A program made the translations under genes and the position numbers. From assembly GCA_964613455.1 (NCBI GenBank), contig CAZTGS010000001.1:1-64000 (forward strand): DNA of 64,000 nt, given 5' to 3'. Numbering within the stretch: position 1 is the first letter of the stretch; the number at the start of each line of letters is the position of its first letter. Under the pieces are notes generated by a model, which did not search any database, was not told the DNA's origin, and worked only from the letters and a program-made list of their open reading frames with translations. This stretch comes from SCGC-AAA076-P13 sp964613455. Lineage in GTDB: Bacteria; Pseudomonadota; Gammaproteobacteria; Magnimaribacterales; D2472. Below are positions 9,015-16,855 of this stretch, one piece after another.

Positions 9015-9224
9015 TTATTTTTTGTCTACATACCATGGATGACATTTTGAGATTCTAATAGTGGCAAGATAGATACCTTTAAAAATACCCTCTTCCTCTA
9101 TGGACTGAATTGCATATTGAGAACAAGTAGGCGTGAATCTGCATGAAGGAGGAGATAATGGTGATAAAAAATATCTGTAAAATCTTATAGGTAATATTAC
9201 TAATTTTATTAAAAAAGCTTTCAA
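9015..9224 (-). CDS. yidD: Membrane protein insertion efficiency factor YidD
   Basis: 69 residues with the family core: a basic amphipathic N-terminus (PIRFYRYFLSPLSPPSC), the PTCSQYA motif and CHPW near the end. YidD is a small inner-membrane-associated protein that helps YidC-dependent insertion. It is usually encoded between rnpA and yidC; here it follows thrS, with only 6 nt between the thrS stop and its TTG start, so it is probably translated by coupling. TTG is the only start giving the normal family N-terminus, and no strong ribosome site is visible. The C-terminus stops soon after CHPW, shorter than the common form. Confidence 0.9.
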   Translation of the reverse strand: MKAFLIKLVILPIRFYRYFLSPLSPPSCRFTPTCSQYAIQSIEEEGIFKGIYLATIRISKCHPWYVDKK

Positions 9225-9230
9225 ATGAAT

Positions 9231-11162
9231 TTATCTAAGAATAGAGTTATCTTTGGTAAGAATCTTAATAGCTTCATTTAAATCTAAACTTTCAGTTTTA
9301 TCACTTCCAATTCTTCGAATTGATACAGTCCTATCAGCCATTTCTCTATTTCCTAAGGCTATTATTACAGGTACTTTTGTTGAGCTATGTTCTCTAACTT
9401 TATAACTTATTTTTTCATTTCTCAGATCGGCATGACATCTGATTCCAGATTTATTTAAAAGATCGATAATCTCATTAGCATAATCATCTACATCAGATAT
9501 TATTGTTGCTACACAAACCTGCATAGGAGCGAGCCAAAAAGGTAACTTACCAGAATAGTTTTCTATCAAGACTCCAATAAATCTCTCGAAAGATCCAAGA
9601 ACGGCTCTATGTATCATTACTGGTCTATGTTTTGCCCCGTCTTCTCCCACATACTCTGCGTCAAGCCTCTCAGGTAAATTAAAGTCTGCTTGGAATGTGC
9701 CACACTGCCACTCTCTTCCAATTGCATCTGTAAGAACAAAATCAAGTTTGGGACCATAAAAAGCTCCATCTCCTTCAACTAGTTCATACGGCAGTCCTAA
9801 TTTTTTAATAGCTGACTCTAAGGCACTTTCTGCTTTGTCCCAAACCTCATCACTGCCTACTCTAGTTTCTGGTCTAGTAGATAACTTAATATCAAAATTA
9901 TCAAAACCTAAGTCTTTGTATATATCAGATAGTAGTTCTATAAATAGCTCTGTTTCTTTTTCTATTTGCTCCTCAGTACAAAAAATATGCCCGTCATCTT
10001 GAGTAAAGCCTCTTACTCGCATTAAACCATGCATAGTCCCTGAAGCCTCATACCTATGACACGAACCGAACTCTGCATATCGTAAAGGTAAGTCTCTGTA
10101 TGATTTCAGTCCTTGGTTATATATCTGAACGTGGCAAGGACAGTTCATTGGCTTTAATGCATTTGTTCTTTTCTCATTTGCATGTTCCTCATCTATTTCA
10201 GTAATAAACATATTTTCTCTATATTTATCCCAGTGACCAGATGCTTCCCATAGCTTTCTATCAACAACAAGAGGAGTCTTAATTTCTTTGTATTCGTATG
10301 CATTCAACTTATTTCTAATAAAATCCTCTAGTAGCCTGTATATTGTCCACCCATTTGGATGCCAAAATACCATTCCAGGTGCTTCTTCTTGAAAATGAAA
10401 TAAATTCATCTCCTTTCCAAGCTTTCTATGATCTCTTTTTTCTGCTTCTTCAAGTCTAGTTAAGTATGCAGCTAGATCTTTCTCATTCTTCCAAGCAGTT
10501 CCATAAATTCTAGTAAGCATTTTATTTTTAGAATCACCTTTCCAATATGCTCCAGCTAACTTTGTTAACTTAAACGCGCCTATGTGTTTAAGATTGGGTA
10601 AGTGAGGGCCTCTACATAAATCTACAAATTTTGAATCATCTTGATAATAGAGTTGAAAGTTATCTTCCTGCTCTGAGTCGTCAATGATTGATTTTTTGTA
10701 TGGCTCTTCTTCTGATTCAAAAACTGTTATTGCCTCTGCTTTTGAATGCAATGACTTGGTGATAGATGAATTATTTGAAATGATTTTTTTCATTTCTTTT
10801 TCAATAGAGGCCAAATCATCATTAGAAATTGATTTCTCTAATTCAAAATCATAATAAAAACCATCTGTTATTGTTGGTCCAATTGCTAATTTAGTCCCGG
10901 GGTATAGATTCTTTAAAGCTCTAGCAAGTACTTGTGCAGTTAAAGTGTGACGCATTATTTCCAAACCCTCATCAGAGTCAATGGTGATAATAGACACATC
11001 AGAATCTTCATGAATTGGGTCGCATAAATCTCTTTGAACTCCATTTACAACTACAGCGATAGCAGCTTTAGCTAAACCTGGGCCAATATCATTAGCAAGA
11101 TCTAGTCCAGTTGTGCCTGGTACCATTTCGCGAATGCTTCCATCTGGTAATGTTATGTTCAT
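9231..11162 (-). CDS. thrS: Threonyl-tRNA synthetase
   Basis: 643 residues from the ATG at 11162; a longer reading frame exists, but family alignment starts at MNITLPDGS. Order: TGS domain (about 1-62), editing domain (about 65-225), class II catalytic core (about 240-535) and anticodon-binding domain. Zinc ligands of the active site are present: Cys in MNCPCH, His in GTMHGLMR and His in MIHRAVLGS. In the editing site Cys183 and His187 (CRGPH) are kept, but the first motif reads HTLTAQ: His72 is present and the second histidine (His77 in E. coli) is Gln76. The gene is not followed by infC-rpmI-rplT as in many relatives but by yidD. It starts 10 nt after the hydrolase gene, without a clear ribosome site. 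Confidence 0.97.
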   Translation of the reverse strand: MNITLPDGSIREMVPGTTGLDLANDIGPGLAKAAIAVVVNGVQRDLCDPIHEDSDVSIITIDSDEGLEIMRHTLTAQVLARALKNLYPGTKLAIGPTITDGFYYDFELEKSISNDDLASIEKEMKKIISNNSSITKSLHSKAEAITVFESEEEPYKKSIIDDSEQEDNFQLYYQDDSKFVDLCRGPHLPNLKHIGAFKLTKLAGAYWKGDSKNKMLTRIYGTAWKNEKDLAAYLTRLEEAEKRDHRKLGKEMNLFHFQEEAPGMVFWHPNGWTIYRLLEDFIRNKLNAYEYKEIKTPLVVDRKLWEASGHWDKYRENMFITEIDEEHANEKRTNALKPMNCPCHVQIYNQGLKSYRDLPLRYAEFGSCHRYEASGTMHGLMRVRGFTQDDGHIFCTEEQIEKETELFIELLSDIYKDLGFDNFDIKLSTRPETRVGSDEVWDKAESALESAIKKLGLPYELVEGDGAFYGPKLDFVLTDAIGREWQCGTFQADFNLPERLDAEYVGEDGAKHRPVMIHRAVLGSFERFIGVLIENYSGKLPFWLAPMQVCVATIISDVDDYANEIIDLLNKSGIRCHADLRNEKISYKVREHSSTKVPVIIALGNREMADRTVSIRRIGSDKTESLDLNEAIKILTKDNSILR

Positions 11163-11172
11163 ATCAATAATA

Positions 11173-13002
11173 TTATATAGGTAAATACACAACTGTATTC
11201 GTTGAAAGTATCATAATAAAGATCAAAGTGGTGACCATAGGCCCTAGATAGACACGTCCAGTCATATAAAAGAAATACCTATTAAAGTAAGGCAAAACAA
11301 ACATCATAGGAACAATTGCAAATAATAAATTTACACTTAGCCAGTTTGTTGTCCAAAAAACAGTCCCAGATTTTGCAAATGTAATATATTGAATAAGTAT
11401 TATTAAAAATAATCCTAATGAATTTGCCATTCCAGCAATCAGCATAGATTTCCATTCTGCTTGACCTTCTATTCTCATCGCACCATTAACTCTTAATGAA
11501 TTAGAGAAAAAGAAAATAAAGAAAAGAGGTGCATACATAGCCAAGACTAATAGCATTTCTGGTTGAAATATTCTTACTCCCATGAACCAAAATCTGTAAT
11601 CAACATGAAAAATATAATAGATAGAAAAAAGTAAAAAATAATACAAACTAAAAACTAAAACTGCTAAAAAAAAAGTTTTAATAATATATTTCCAGTCAGC
11701 TTTAAGTCCCCATGAATTTTTAGAAACTCCATGCTTTTTCCCAAAAAAATTATATGAAAGGAAGAATAAAAGTAGACCAATAATTCCGTTGAACGCAGCC
11801 CAAAGCATCACAGAATTATTCATTCTTTGAGGAAAGAACCATGTTAAATCTCTACTTGCAGCAGCTGGAAAAATATTCTTGGCAGCATCTACCATTGGTA
11901 TGTAAGAAAAACATGCTATTAAAGCACCTAAGATAAAAATTATCCAAAAAATAATTTTAGAATTTTTACTCTGTATTGGCAGAGGTTTGGGAATATCGAC
12001 TACTAATGATTTAAAGATGTTTAAAGACAATAATACTTTTGACATAGGTATGATCATAATTAGAGCAATGATCATAGAAATCAAAGTCATTAGCTCTTTC
12101 CATTGCCAAATTTGATTATAGGAATCGATGCCAGTCTTTAAATCAAAGACCTTCTCAAAATATTCAATCTGATTTGCAGTGGCTATATTGTTGTAAGGCT
12201 GAAAAGGATGAATTAGCTCTTCGTTATGAATTACTCTTAAAGACCTTTTATCTAAAGATCCATAGTATTTACCCAACTCAACCTCATTAATAATCTTTTT
12301 ACCATTATGAACTCCCCAATTAACTACTCTTATTGATTCAGGTGCTATTTTCATATCAGATGCATCCCAACCAGATAGATCATTTCTAAAGGCTCCCTCA
12401 TCATAGAGTGCATAACTGACTCCAATATTAGATTTCACATCTTTAAGAACGCTATCCACTAAAGTTAAGACATAGCCTGAAACAAATACTGAATGAAGTT
12501 TACTGGGTTCACTGTTCTTAATTGCCTGCTTACCAAAATAGTTTGCGCCTCTAATAGCAGCATTGCCTCCCATAGAATGGCCGGTAGTTGCAATTTTTTT
12601 AATGTCTATGAAATCAAATAAATTTCCACTATGGGCTTTTTCAACCAGAGCAAACATCCCATATCCTTCTGTTGTTGCTGATCGTTTACTTCTTGACGAA
12701 CTTGAAAGTCCTTGAGCATAAGGATCAATTAAAGCAACAACGATGCCTCTTCTTGATAGTTCAATAGCAATATTTGAAAGCGCTTCCTTTGATCTTTGAA
12801 AACCTGGAACAACTATTACAAAAGGCATCTTATTATCTTTAGATGCTAAGTCTGGTTTGTATAAATCAAAGACCAGATGCTGATCTTTTTGAGTTTCAAT
12901 TTTAATAGAATTAACAACAACTTTTCCAAAACTAGATTGAATAATTGATGCGGAAGAACTACAAAAAATAATTAGGAAAAGACATTTCAACAAAAATTTC
13001 AT
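11173..13002 (-). CDS. Exported alpha/beta hydrolase with polytopic membrane C-terminal half
   Basis: 609 residues. A signal peptide or anchor covers residues 1-20. An alpha/beta-hydrolase domain (about 25-285) has the oxyanion region VVPGFQR (64-70), the nucleophile elbow GHSMGG with Ser143, and a late His265 (ELIHPF) that fits the catalytic histidine. From about residue 303 there are roughly eight hydrophobic segments to the C-terminus. The hydrolase domain should therefore lie outside the cytoplasmic membrane, anchored by the membrane domain. The substrate is unknown; a lipid or ester is possible. A TATAAT at 13014-13009 ends 6 nt before the ATG, which predicts a leaderless transcript. It is followed after 10 nt by thrS, an unusual partner. 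I recognise the fold, not a named family. Confidence 0.75.
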   Translation of the reverse strand: MKFLLKCLFLIIFCSSSASIIQSSFGKVVVNSIKIETQKDQHLVFDLYKPDLASKDNKMPFVIVVPGFQRSKEALSNIAIELSRRGIVVALIDPYAQGLSSSSRSKRSATTEGYGMFALVEKAHSGNLFDFIDIKKIATTGHSMGGNAAIRGANYFGKQAIKNSEPSKLHSVFVSGYVLTLVDSVLKDVKSNIGVSYALYDEGAFRNDLSGWDASDMKIAPESIRVVNWGVHNGKKIINEVELGKYYGSLDKRSLRVIHNEELIHPFQPYNNIATANQIEYFEKVFDLKTGIDSYNQIWQWKELMTLISMIIALIMIIPMSKVLLSLNIFKSLVVDIPKPLPIQSKNSKIIFWIIFILGALIACFSYIPMVDAAKNIFPAAASRDLTWFFPQRMNNSVMLWAAFNGIIGLLLFFLSYNFFGKKHGVSKNSWGLKADWKYIIKTFFLAVLVFSLYYFLLFSIYYIFHVDYRFWFMGVRIFQPEMLLVLAMYAPLFFIFFFSNSLRVNGAMRIEGQAEWKSMLIAGMANSLGLFLIILIQYITFAKSGTVFWTTNWLSVNLLFAIVPMMFVLPYFNRYFFYMTGRVYLGPMVTTLIFIMILSTNTVVYLPI

Positions 13003-13008
13003 CTGCAG

Positions 13009-13014
13009 ATTATA
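13009..13014 (-). promoter_or_regulatory. -10 box predicting a leaderless hydrolase mRNA
   Basis: A consensus TATAAT on the minus strand is separated by 6 nt (CTGCAG) from the ATG at 13002, so +1 would fall on the A of the start codon. No Shine-Dalgarno sequence precedes the ATG. The -35 region (around CTTTCA, 13032-13037) is weak. Confidence 0.45.
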
Positions 13015-13052
13015 ATCTCTATCCTAAAGTTTGAAAGAATAAAAACTTGTTT

Positions 13053-13127
13053 GCCTTCTTAGTTAAATGGATATAACGAGTCCCTCCTAAGGATTAGTTG
13101 CAGGTTCGATTCCTGCAGAGGGCACCA
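13053..13127 (+). tRNA. tRNA-Arg (anticodon CCU)
   Basis: The acceptor stem GCCTTCT pairs with AGAGGGC (one G-T pair). The D arm GTTA...TAAC, anticodon arm AGTCC-CTCCTAA-GGATT and T arm GCAGG-TTCGATT-CCTGC are all closed. Loop position gives anticodon CCU, reading AGG. The CCA end (13125-13127) is encoded. It is the only plus-strand gene among minus-strand neighbours and is followed by a hairpin terminator. Confidence 0.93.
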
Positions 13128-13130
13128 GAT

Positions 13131-13164
13131 AAAAAAGAGCCGGTAAAAACCAGCTCTTTTAGTA
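13131..13164. terminator. Bidirectional terminator between tRNA-Arg and the secreted-protein gene
   Basis: AAAAGAGC (13133-13140) pairs with GCTCTTTT (13153-13160); an inner GGT/ACC helix follows a C-A mismatch. There is a T-rich tail on the plus side and an A run (13131-13136) giving a U tract for the minus-strand transcript, so it can end both converging units. Confidence 0.7.
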
Positions 13165-13177
13165 TTTAGTTAATTAA

Positions 13178-13861
13178 CTATTTTTTAACTCTAGACATTA
13201 TGTCATCTGAATGATTCATAATATCTAATTTCTCATCTGAAAGAGAAGACATTAAAGGTCCAAGTTTTGCTTGTTTTAAAGCAAATTCAGCGTAGCTATC
13301 AAAGCCACAGGCTATTTGCCACTCCAAACCAGGGCCCCAAACATGTGACATCATGTTGCAACCGCCAAAACCTTCATTATAAACATCGAATATTTTCTTT
13401 GCATTGGCTGATCTTTCATTCATTGTTAGATATGGCCCAAATGAATAAGTTGCCATAACAATATAATTTGTTCGTCCTAGATTCTTTTCATCCATTGCAA
13501 CCAATCTATCTTCATGATCACCGTAAAGTTGTCTAACATCTCCGCCACTGACGTTATCATTAATTTCTGCGAATTGCTCCCAGCTATCAAAATAACAATA
13601 GCTATAAAAAGCCCTATCTCCACCGAAAGCATGCCTTAATAAACCACAATTGTTGTACCCTTCTTTTTTTAAGTCTTGAACGTTTTTAAGAAGGTTTTTT
13701 TCCAACATTGCTGGATTTGATCCAGCAGGCATTGTGTAAGTGGATAAGTATGCAAAATTGTTTTCATGCATAGTTTTAGAATGCTCTCCATCTTCATGAT
13801 GATTGCTGTGCACTAAAAAACTTATACTTAATAGCGGTATTAATACAAATAATTTATTCAT
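13178..13861 (-). CDS. Secreted protein with two tandem repeats of an unknown domain
   Basis: 227 residues with a signal peptide (about 1-19). After a His-rich stretch (NHHEDGEH), the mature part is two copies of one unit. Copy 1 (about 37-103) contains YLSTYTMPAG...NNCGLLRHAFG...YCYFDSWEQFAE. Copy 2 (about 133-195) contains YIVMATYSFG...GGCNMMSHVWG...ACGFDSYAEFA. Each copy has two Cys at matching places, which may form disulfides. The pattern, beta strand then helix then Cys-containing strand then FDS(W/Y)xxFA, recalls small ferredoxin-like alpha-beta barrel domains, but I cannot name a family. Ribosome site GAGGA precedes the ATG and lies in the end of the upstream gene 3 nt away, so the two are co-transcribed. 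The terminator at 13131-13164 closes the unit. Confidence 0.75.
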   Translation of the reverse strand: MNKLFVLIPLLSISFLVHSNHHEDGEHSKTMHENNFAYLSTYTMPAGSNPAMLEKNLLKNVQDLKKEGYNNCGLLRHAFGGDRAFYSYCYFDSWEQFAEINDNVSGGDVRQLYGDHEDRLVAMDEKNLGRTNYIVMATYSFGPYLTMNERSANAKKIFDVYNEGFGGCNMMSHVWGPGLEWQIACGFDSYAEFALKQAKLGPLMSSLSDEKLDIMNHSDDIMSRVKK

Positions 13862-13864
13862 GAA

Positions 13865-14350
13865 TTAATCCTCAAAATCTGCCGATTGTGTTACATGAAC
13901 ACCACCATAAGAAGCAGGTGAATAATGTTGAGTTTTTGCAACCCATTTACCATTCTCTTTAACCCAGTTCATAGTAACTCTTGTTCTATAGGGTTTTGCA
14001 TTACCTGCTACTTCTGTCATGCCCTCATAGTAAAACCTCACATAAACGACTTCATCAGATAACTGAATGGCTTCAGGGTAATAGATGTTTAAAGATCCTC
14101 CCTGGCCAGAGTTTGCCCAATCTTCTGCAGATTGCCTAACTACTGATTTGTGAAAACTTCCATCTGAATTAGTTCCGTATGTACCAGACTTGCTTTCGTA
14201 AGTTACTACTGTTTTCCAGTCTTGTTGGTTCCTTGCCTCGAAGTAAACAGCAAGAGATTTCAATACTTCTTTCTCAGCAGACATATGTCCGTCTGCAACA
14301 ACAAATCCTGTTGATAAAATCAACAACCCACTTAATAAATAATTTTTCAT
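13865..14350 (-). CDS. Secreted NTF2/SnoaL-like protein
   Basis: 161 residues with a signal peptide cut near residue 19 (VVADG). The rest has the length and pattern of an NTF2-like cone fold: an N-terminal helix (LKSLAVYFEARNQQDWKTV), then strands VVYVRFYYEG, YRTRVTMNWV and GKWVAKTQHYSPA. The last strand, Lys-Trp-x-hydrophobic, is typical of DUF4440/SnoaL relatives. Such folds bind small ligands or act as enzymes; nothing here says which. Ribosome site AAGGAGA is 6 nt before the ATG. It is the first gene of a two-gene unit with the secreted repeat protein at 13178-13861, which suggests joint work in the periplasm. Confidence 0.65.
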   Translation of the reverse strand: MKNYLLSGLLILSTGFVVADGHMSAEKEVLKSLAVYFEARNQQDWKTVVTYESKSGTYGTNSDGSFHKSVVRQSAEDWANSGQGGSLNIYYPEAIQLSDEVVYVRFYYEGMTEVAGNAKPYRTRVTMNWVKENGKWVAKTQHYSPASYGGVHVTQSADFED

Positions 14351-14434
14351 ATAATTCTCCTTTTAAAAATAATTCCCCATAAAAAAGTGCATATTAATAA
14401 TACATTATTTTAAAATTAATTGTTTAGTGAGCTT

Positions 14435-15037
14435 TTAAGGAACCAGCCAGGTAGAAGAATAGTCATCATCCCAACTATGAATAGCCCTTCTATGTCCTGA
14501 GCTTTTAAGATATAAAAATTCTAATGAAGTAAATTTAAAAATGAGAACAGAAAAATTTTCATATCCATCTGTCATATTATCTTCATCAATATCGTAAGCA
14601 GCTGGATCATCTATTTTTTTTGAAGACCCGCCTTTGACTGAGTAGCATTTTTGAGATCTTGCTGTTGATCCCTGCCAGGCAGATTGAGTTATTTCATCAT
14701 CGTAATGAACTTCCAAGGTTCCCTGTAATTTAATTTGTACTTTTAATTCTGGATCGTAACCCAGCACAGAAGCATTATTATTGTCCTTGTATTGATTTAT
14801 TTTTGCAGCTCTATAGTCAGTATGAAAACGAAGAAATTTTTTATCTAAATTGAATTCTCGTAATACGACCACCCTAGAAGCAACCTTATGACCATCAATT
14901 GAGGACAAGGTTAGTGTATGAAAAAGTGTTTTAGCATTATCAACAGCATCAGATAAAATTTCATCAGCTGTTACTAAAGTTTCAGATATATTCTTGTAAG
15001 AATCCGGTATCTCTATCGATGGATTTTTTCTTGTCAT
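14435..15037 (-). CDS. Pyridoxamine 5'-phosphate oxidase-family flavoprotein
   Basis: 200 residues. The split-barrel FMN-binding fold is indicated by FHTLTLSSIDGHKVASRVVVLR, FLRFHTDYRAAKINQY and ASVLGYDPELKVQIKLQG, which match the order of FMN-contacting strands in PdxH-like proteins; Arg and Lys in SRVVVLR and RAAK fit the phosphate contacts. The C-terminal part does not match the PdxH dimerisation segment well, so a true PdxH role (PNP/PMP to PLP) is not assured; a general flavin oxidoreductase of the same superfamily is equally possible. It overlaps the end of cysS by 4 nt (ATGA) and is translationally coupled to it. Confidence 0.75.
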   Translation of the reverse strand: MTRKNPSIEIPDSYKNISETLVTADEILSDAVDNAKTLFHTLTLSSIDGHKVASRVVVLREFNLDKKFLRFHTDYRAAKINQYKDNNNASVLGYDPELKVQIKLQGTLEVHYDDEITQSAWQGSTARSQKCYSVKGGSSKKIDDPAAYDIDEDNMTDGYENFSVLIFKFTSLEFLYLKSSGHRRAIHSWDDDYSSTWLVP

Positions 15038-16437
15038 GCTTTAGGATTCCAATTAGTTCCAGTATCTGTATCCTTTATCTCAACACCCATGTCTAATAAT
15101 TCTTGTCGGATTGCATCAGCAACTTCATAGTCTTTTTCAGACTTTGCTTTAAGGCGTGATGAAATTAAATCTTCGATCTTTTTTACATCTAAAGTTTCTG
15201 ATAATTCTGATATAAACCATTTAGAAGTATCGTGTTCCAATATTCCAAGCACTTTACCAATAAGTATTAATTTAGACTTAAATAAAGGCTTATCTTGATT
15301 TTTTATCAATGAGAAATCTTTAATGAGCTTATTTAAATTAGCAATTAGGCCCGGAGAATTTAAATCATCAAAAAGAGGAGCTATGATTTCATTAGCTTCT
15401 TGATTATTGTTTTCTGCATTGACACTCTTCAAGTCATCTAAAATTTTATAAAGTTTATCGAGTAACTTTTTAGACTGATGAATGACTTTTTCATTCCAAT
15501 CCAAACCTTGTCTGTAATGAGATGATAAAAGAGCTAGCCTTATAACTTCACCGTGATAATCTTTTGATAAATCTCTTACTAAAATAATATTGCCAATGGA
15601 CTTAGACATTTTTTCACCATTGACTGTAACAAAACCATTATGCATCCAATAACTCGCATAAGATTTAGGATTATTTATATCTGCATTTGAGCAGCAGCTT
15701 TGAGCTATCTCATTTTCGTGATGAGGAAACGTGAGATCTCTTCCTCCTCCATGAATATCAAAAGGAAGTCCTAAAGTCTTTTCAGACATTGCAGAACATT
15801 CTGTATGCCAGCCAGGTCTGCCAAATCCCCATGGAGAATCCCAGCCAGGTTGATTATCTAAACTAGGCTTCCATAAAACGAAATCTGCAGGATCTTTCTT
15901 AAAAGGAGCAATATCCACCCTGCTTCCAGCTATCTGCTCATCTCTATTTCTGTTTGATAACATTCCATAATTAGAATAGGACGGAACATGAAAAAGAACG
16001 TGGCCCTCTTTTTCATATGCATGATCTTTATTAATTAGATCTTTAATAAGCTCTATCATTTCTGGAATAAATTGCGTTGCCTTAGGTTGAATATCAGGAA
16101 TCATCACTGAGAGCGAAGACATATCTTCATTATAGATATTAGTATATTTTTCAGTTATTTCTTTTATAGGGACATTTAGCTCATTCGCAGCATCAATTAT
16201 CTTATCGTCTATATCTGTAATATTTGATACATAAGTAACTTTTGGATAGGCGTGTCTTAAAACTCTAACAAGAGTATCAAATACAACCGCCATCCTAGCA
16301 TTTCCAATATGAGCAAAGTTGTATACCGTAGGTCCGCAGGCATAAATTTTGATATGAGAAGTGTTTAAAGGATTAAATTCTTCTTTTTTTCCAGAAAGAG
16401 TATTAAATATCTTTAACGACTGCACTATTTGCACCAT
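15034..16437 (-). CDS. cysS: Cysteinyl-tRNA synthetase
   Basis: 467 residues from the ATG at 16437. Class I signatures are present: HIGN at 43-46 just after the zinc ligand Cys34 (YACGPTVY), the zinc-site TECSAMS and HHENE motifs, and KMSKSIGN. The frame is open 15 nt further to a TTG at 16452, but ATG is preferred; even so the start lies 35 nt inside the upstream queD-like gene and no good ribosome site is visible, so the exact start is uncertain (a GTG 12 nt further in is an alternative). The unit is folE-maf-queD-cysS-flavoprotein. Confidence 0.96.
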   Translation of the reverse strand: MVQIVQSLKIFNTLSGKKEEFNPLNTSHIKIYACGPTVYNFAHIGNARMAVVFDTLVRVLRHAYPKVTYVSNITDIDDKIIDAANELNVPIKEITEKYTNIYNEDMSSLSVMIPDIQPKATQFIPEMIELIKDLINKDHAYEKEGHVLFHVPSYSNYGMLSNRNRDEQIAGSRVDIAPFKKDPADFVLWKPSLDNQPGWDSPWGFGRPGWHTECSAMSEKTLGLPFDIHGGGRDLTFPHHENEIAQSCCSNADINNPKSYASYWMHNGFVTVNGEKMSKSIGNIILVRDLSKDYHGEVIRLALLSSHYRQGLDWNEKVIHQSKKLLDKLYKILDDLKSVNAENNNQEANEIIAPLFDDLNSPGLIANLNKLIKDFSLIKNQDKPLFKSKLILIGKVLGILEHDTSKWFISELSETLDVKKIEDLISSRLKAKSEKDYEVADAIRQELLDMGVEIKDTDTGTNWNPKA

Positions 16438-16855
16438 GTTCAAATACTTCAACTGAGATAAGCTTTACTCTATTATTTGTTTGCTCTTGGATATAGCTGC
16501 TTGCAAATTCAAAGGTAACTTCAGCAAATTTCTCACACCCAACATCATTCATTTCTATTACTTTTGCAATGCCTAAGTCATTATCAAGATTTTTAAGTTC
16601 TTGAAATTTGGGGTCATCTTTAGCAATGACCAAAGTGTGATCAAAATGATCTTTGATCCATTGTTGAATTTTTGAGAAGCCACCAAAATCATATACCCAT
16701 GATTTCTCATCTAACTCACTGGCTTCTAAAGTAAATTTAAAACCCAAACTGTAACCATGAATTAATTTACAATTAGAATCTGCTCTCCACTGTCTAAAAG
16801 CACAAGAAAAACCCCTTTCAGATCCGAAAGTTTTGATTACTTGAAATGTCTTCAT
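16403..16855 (-). CDS. QueD/6-pyruvoyl-tetrahydropterin synthase homologue with altered zinc site
   Basis: 150 residues of the T-fold PTPS/QueD family: N-terminal FGSERGFSCAFRQW, CKLIHGYSLGFKF, WVYDFGGF, DHFDHTL and a closing VEVFEHGANSA. In E. coli QueD three histidines bind zinc (FEAAH, then HGH). Here the first aligns with Phe20 and the third with Tyr35 (HGY), leaving only His33; Cys29, the second-shell Asp-His (FDH) and the Glu near the end are kept. The sequence is otherwise well conserved, so this is a divergent subgroup, not obvious decay. It sits two genes downstream of folE, whose product dihydroneopterin triphosphate is the PTPS/QueD substrate, supporting a pteridine or 7-deazapurine role. 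It overlaps maf by 4 nt (ATGA). Confidence 0.8.
   Translation of the reverse strand: MKTFQVIKTFGSERGFSCAFRQWRADSNCKLIHGYSLGFKFTLEASELDEKSWVYDFGGFSKIQQWIKDHFDHTLVIAKDDPKFQELKNLDNDLGIAKVIEMNDVGCEKFAEVTFEFASSYIQEQTNNRVKLISVEVFEHGANSAVVKDI

Noticed and set aside
11163..11192. N-terminal extension of thrS
   Set aside because: The family start MNITLPDGS lies at 11162, and the extension overlaps the hydrolase gene end.
13053..13164. tRNA-Arg as an integration site of a genomic island
   Set aside because: No integrase, no direct repeat of the tRNA 3' end and no shift in base composition were seen nearby.
16403..16855. QueD homologue as a pseudogene
   Set aside because: The frame is intact, of normal length, translationally coupled on both sides, and the remaining motifs are well kept.
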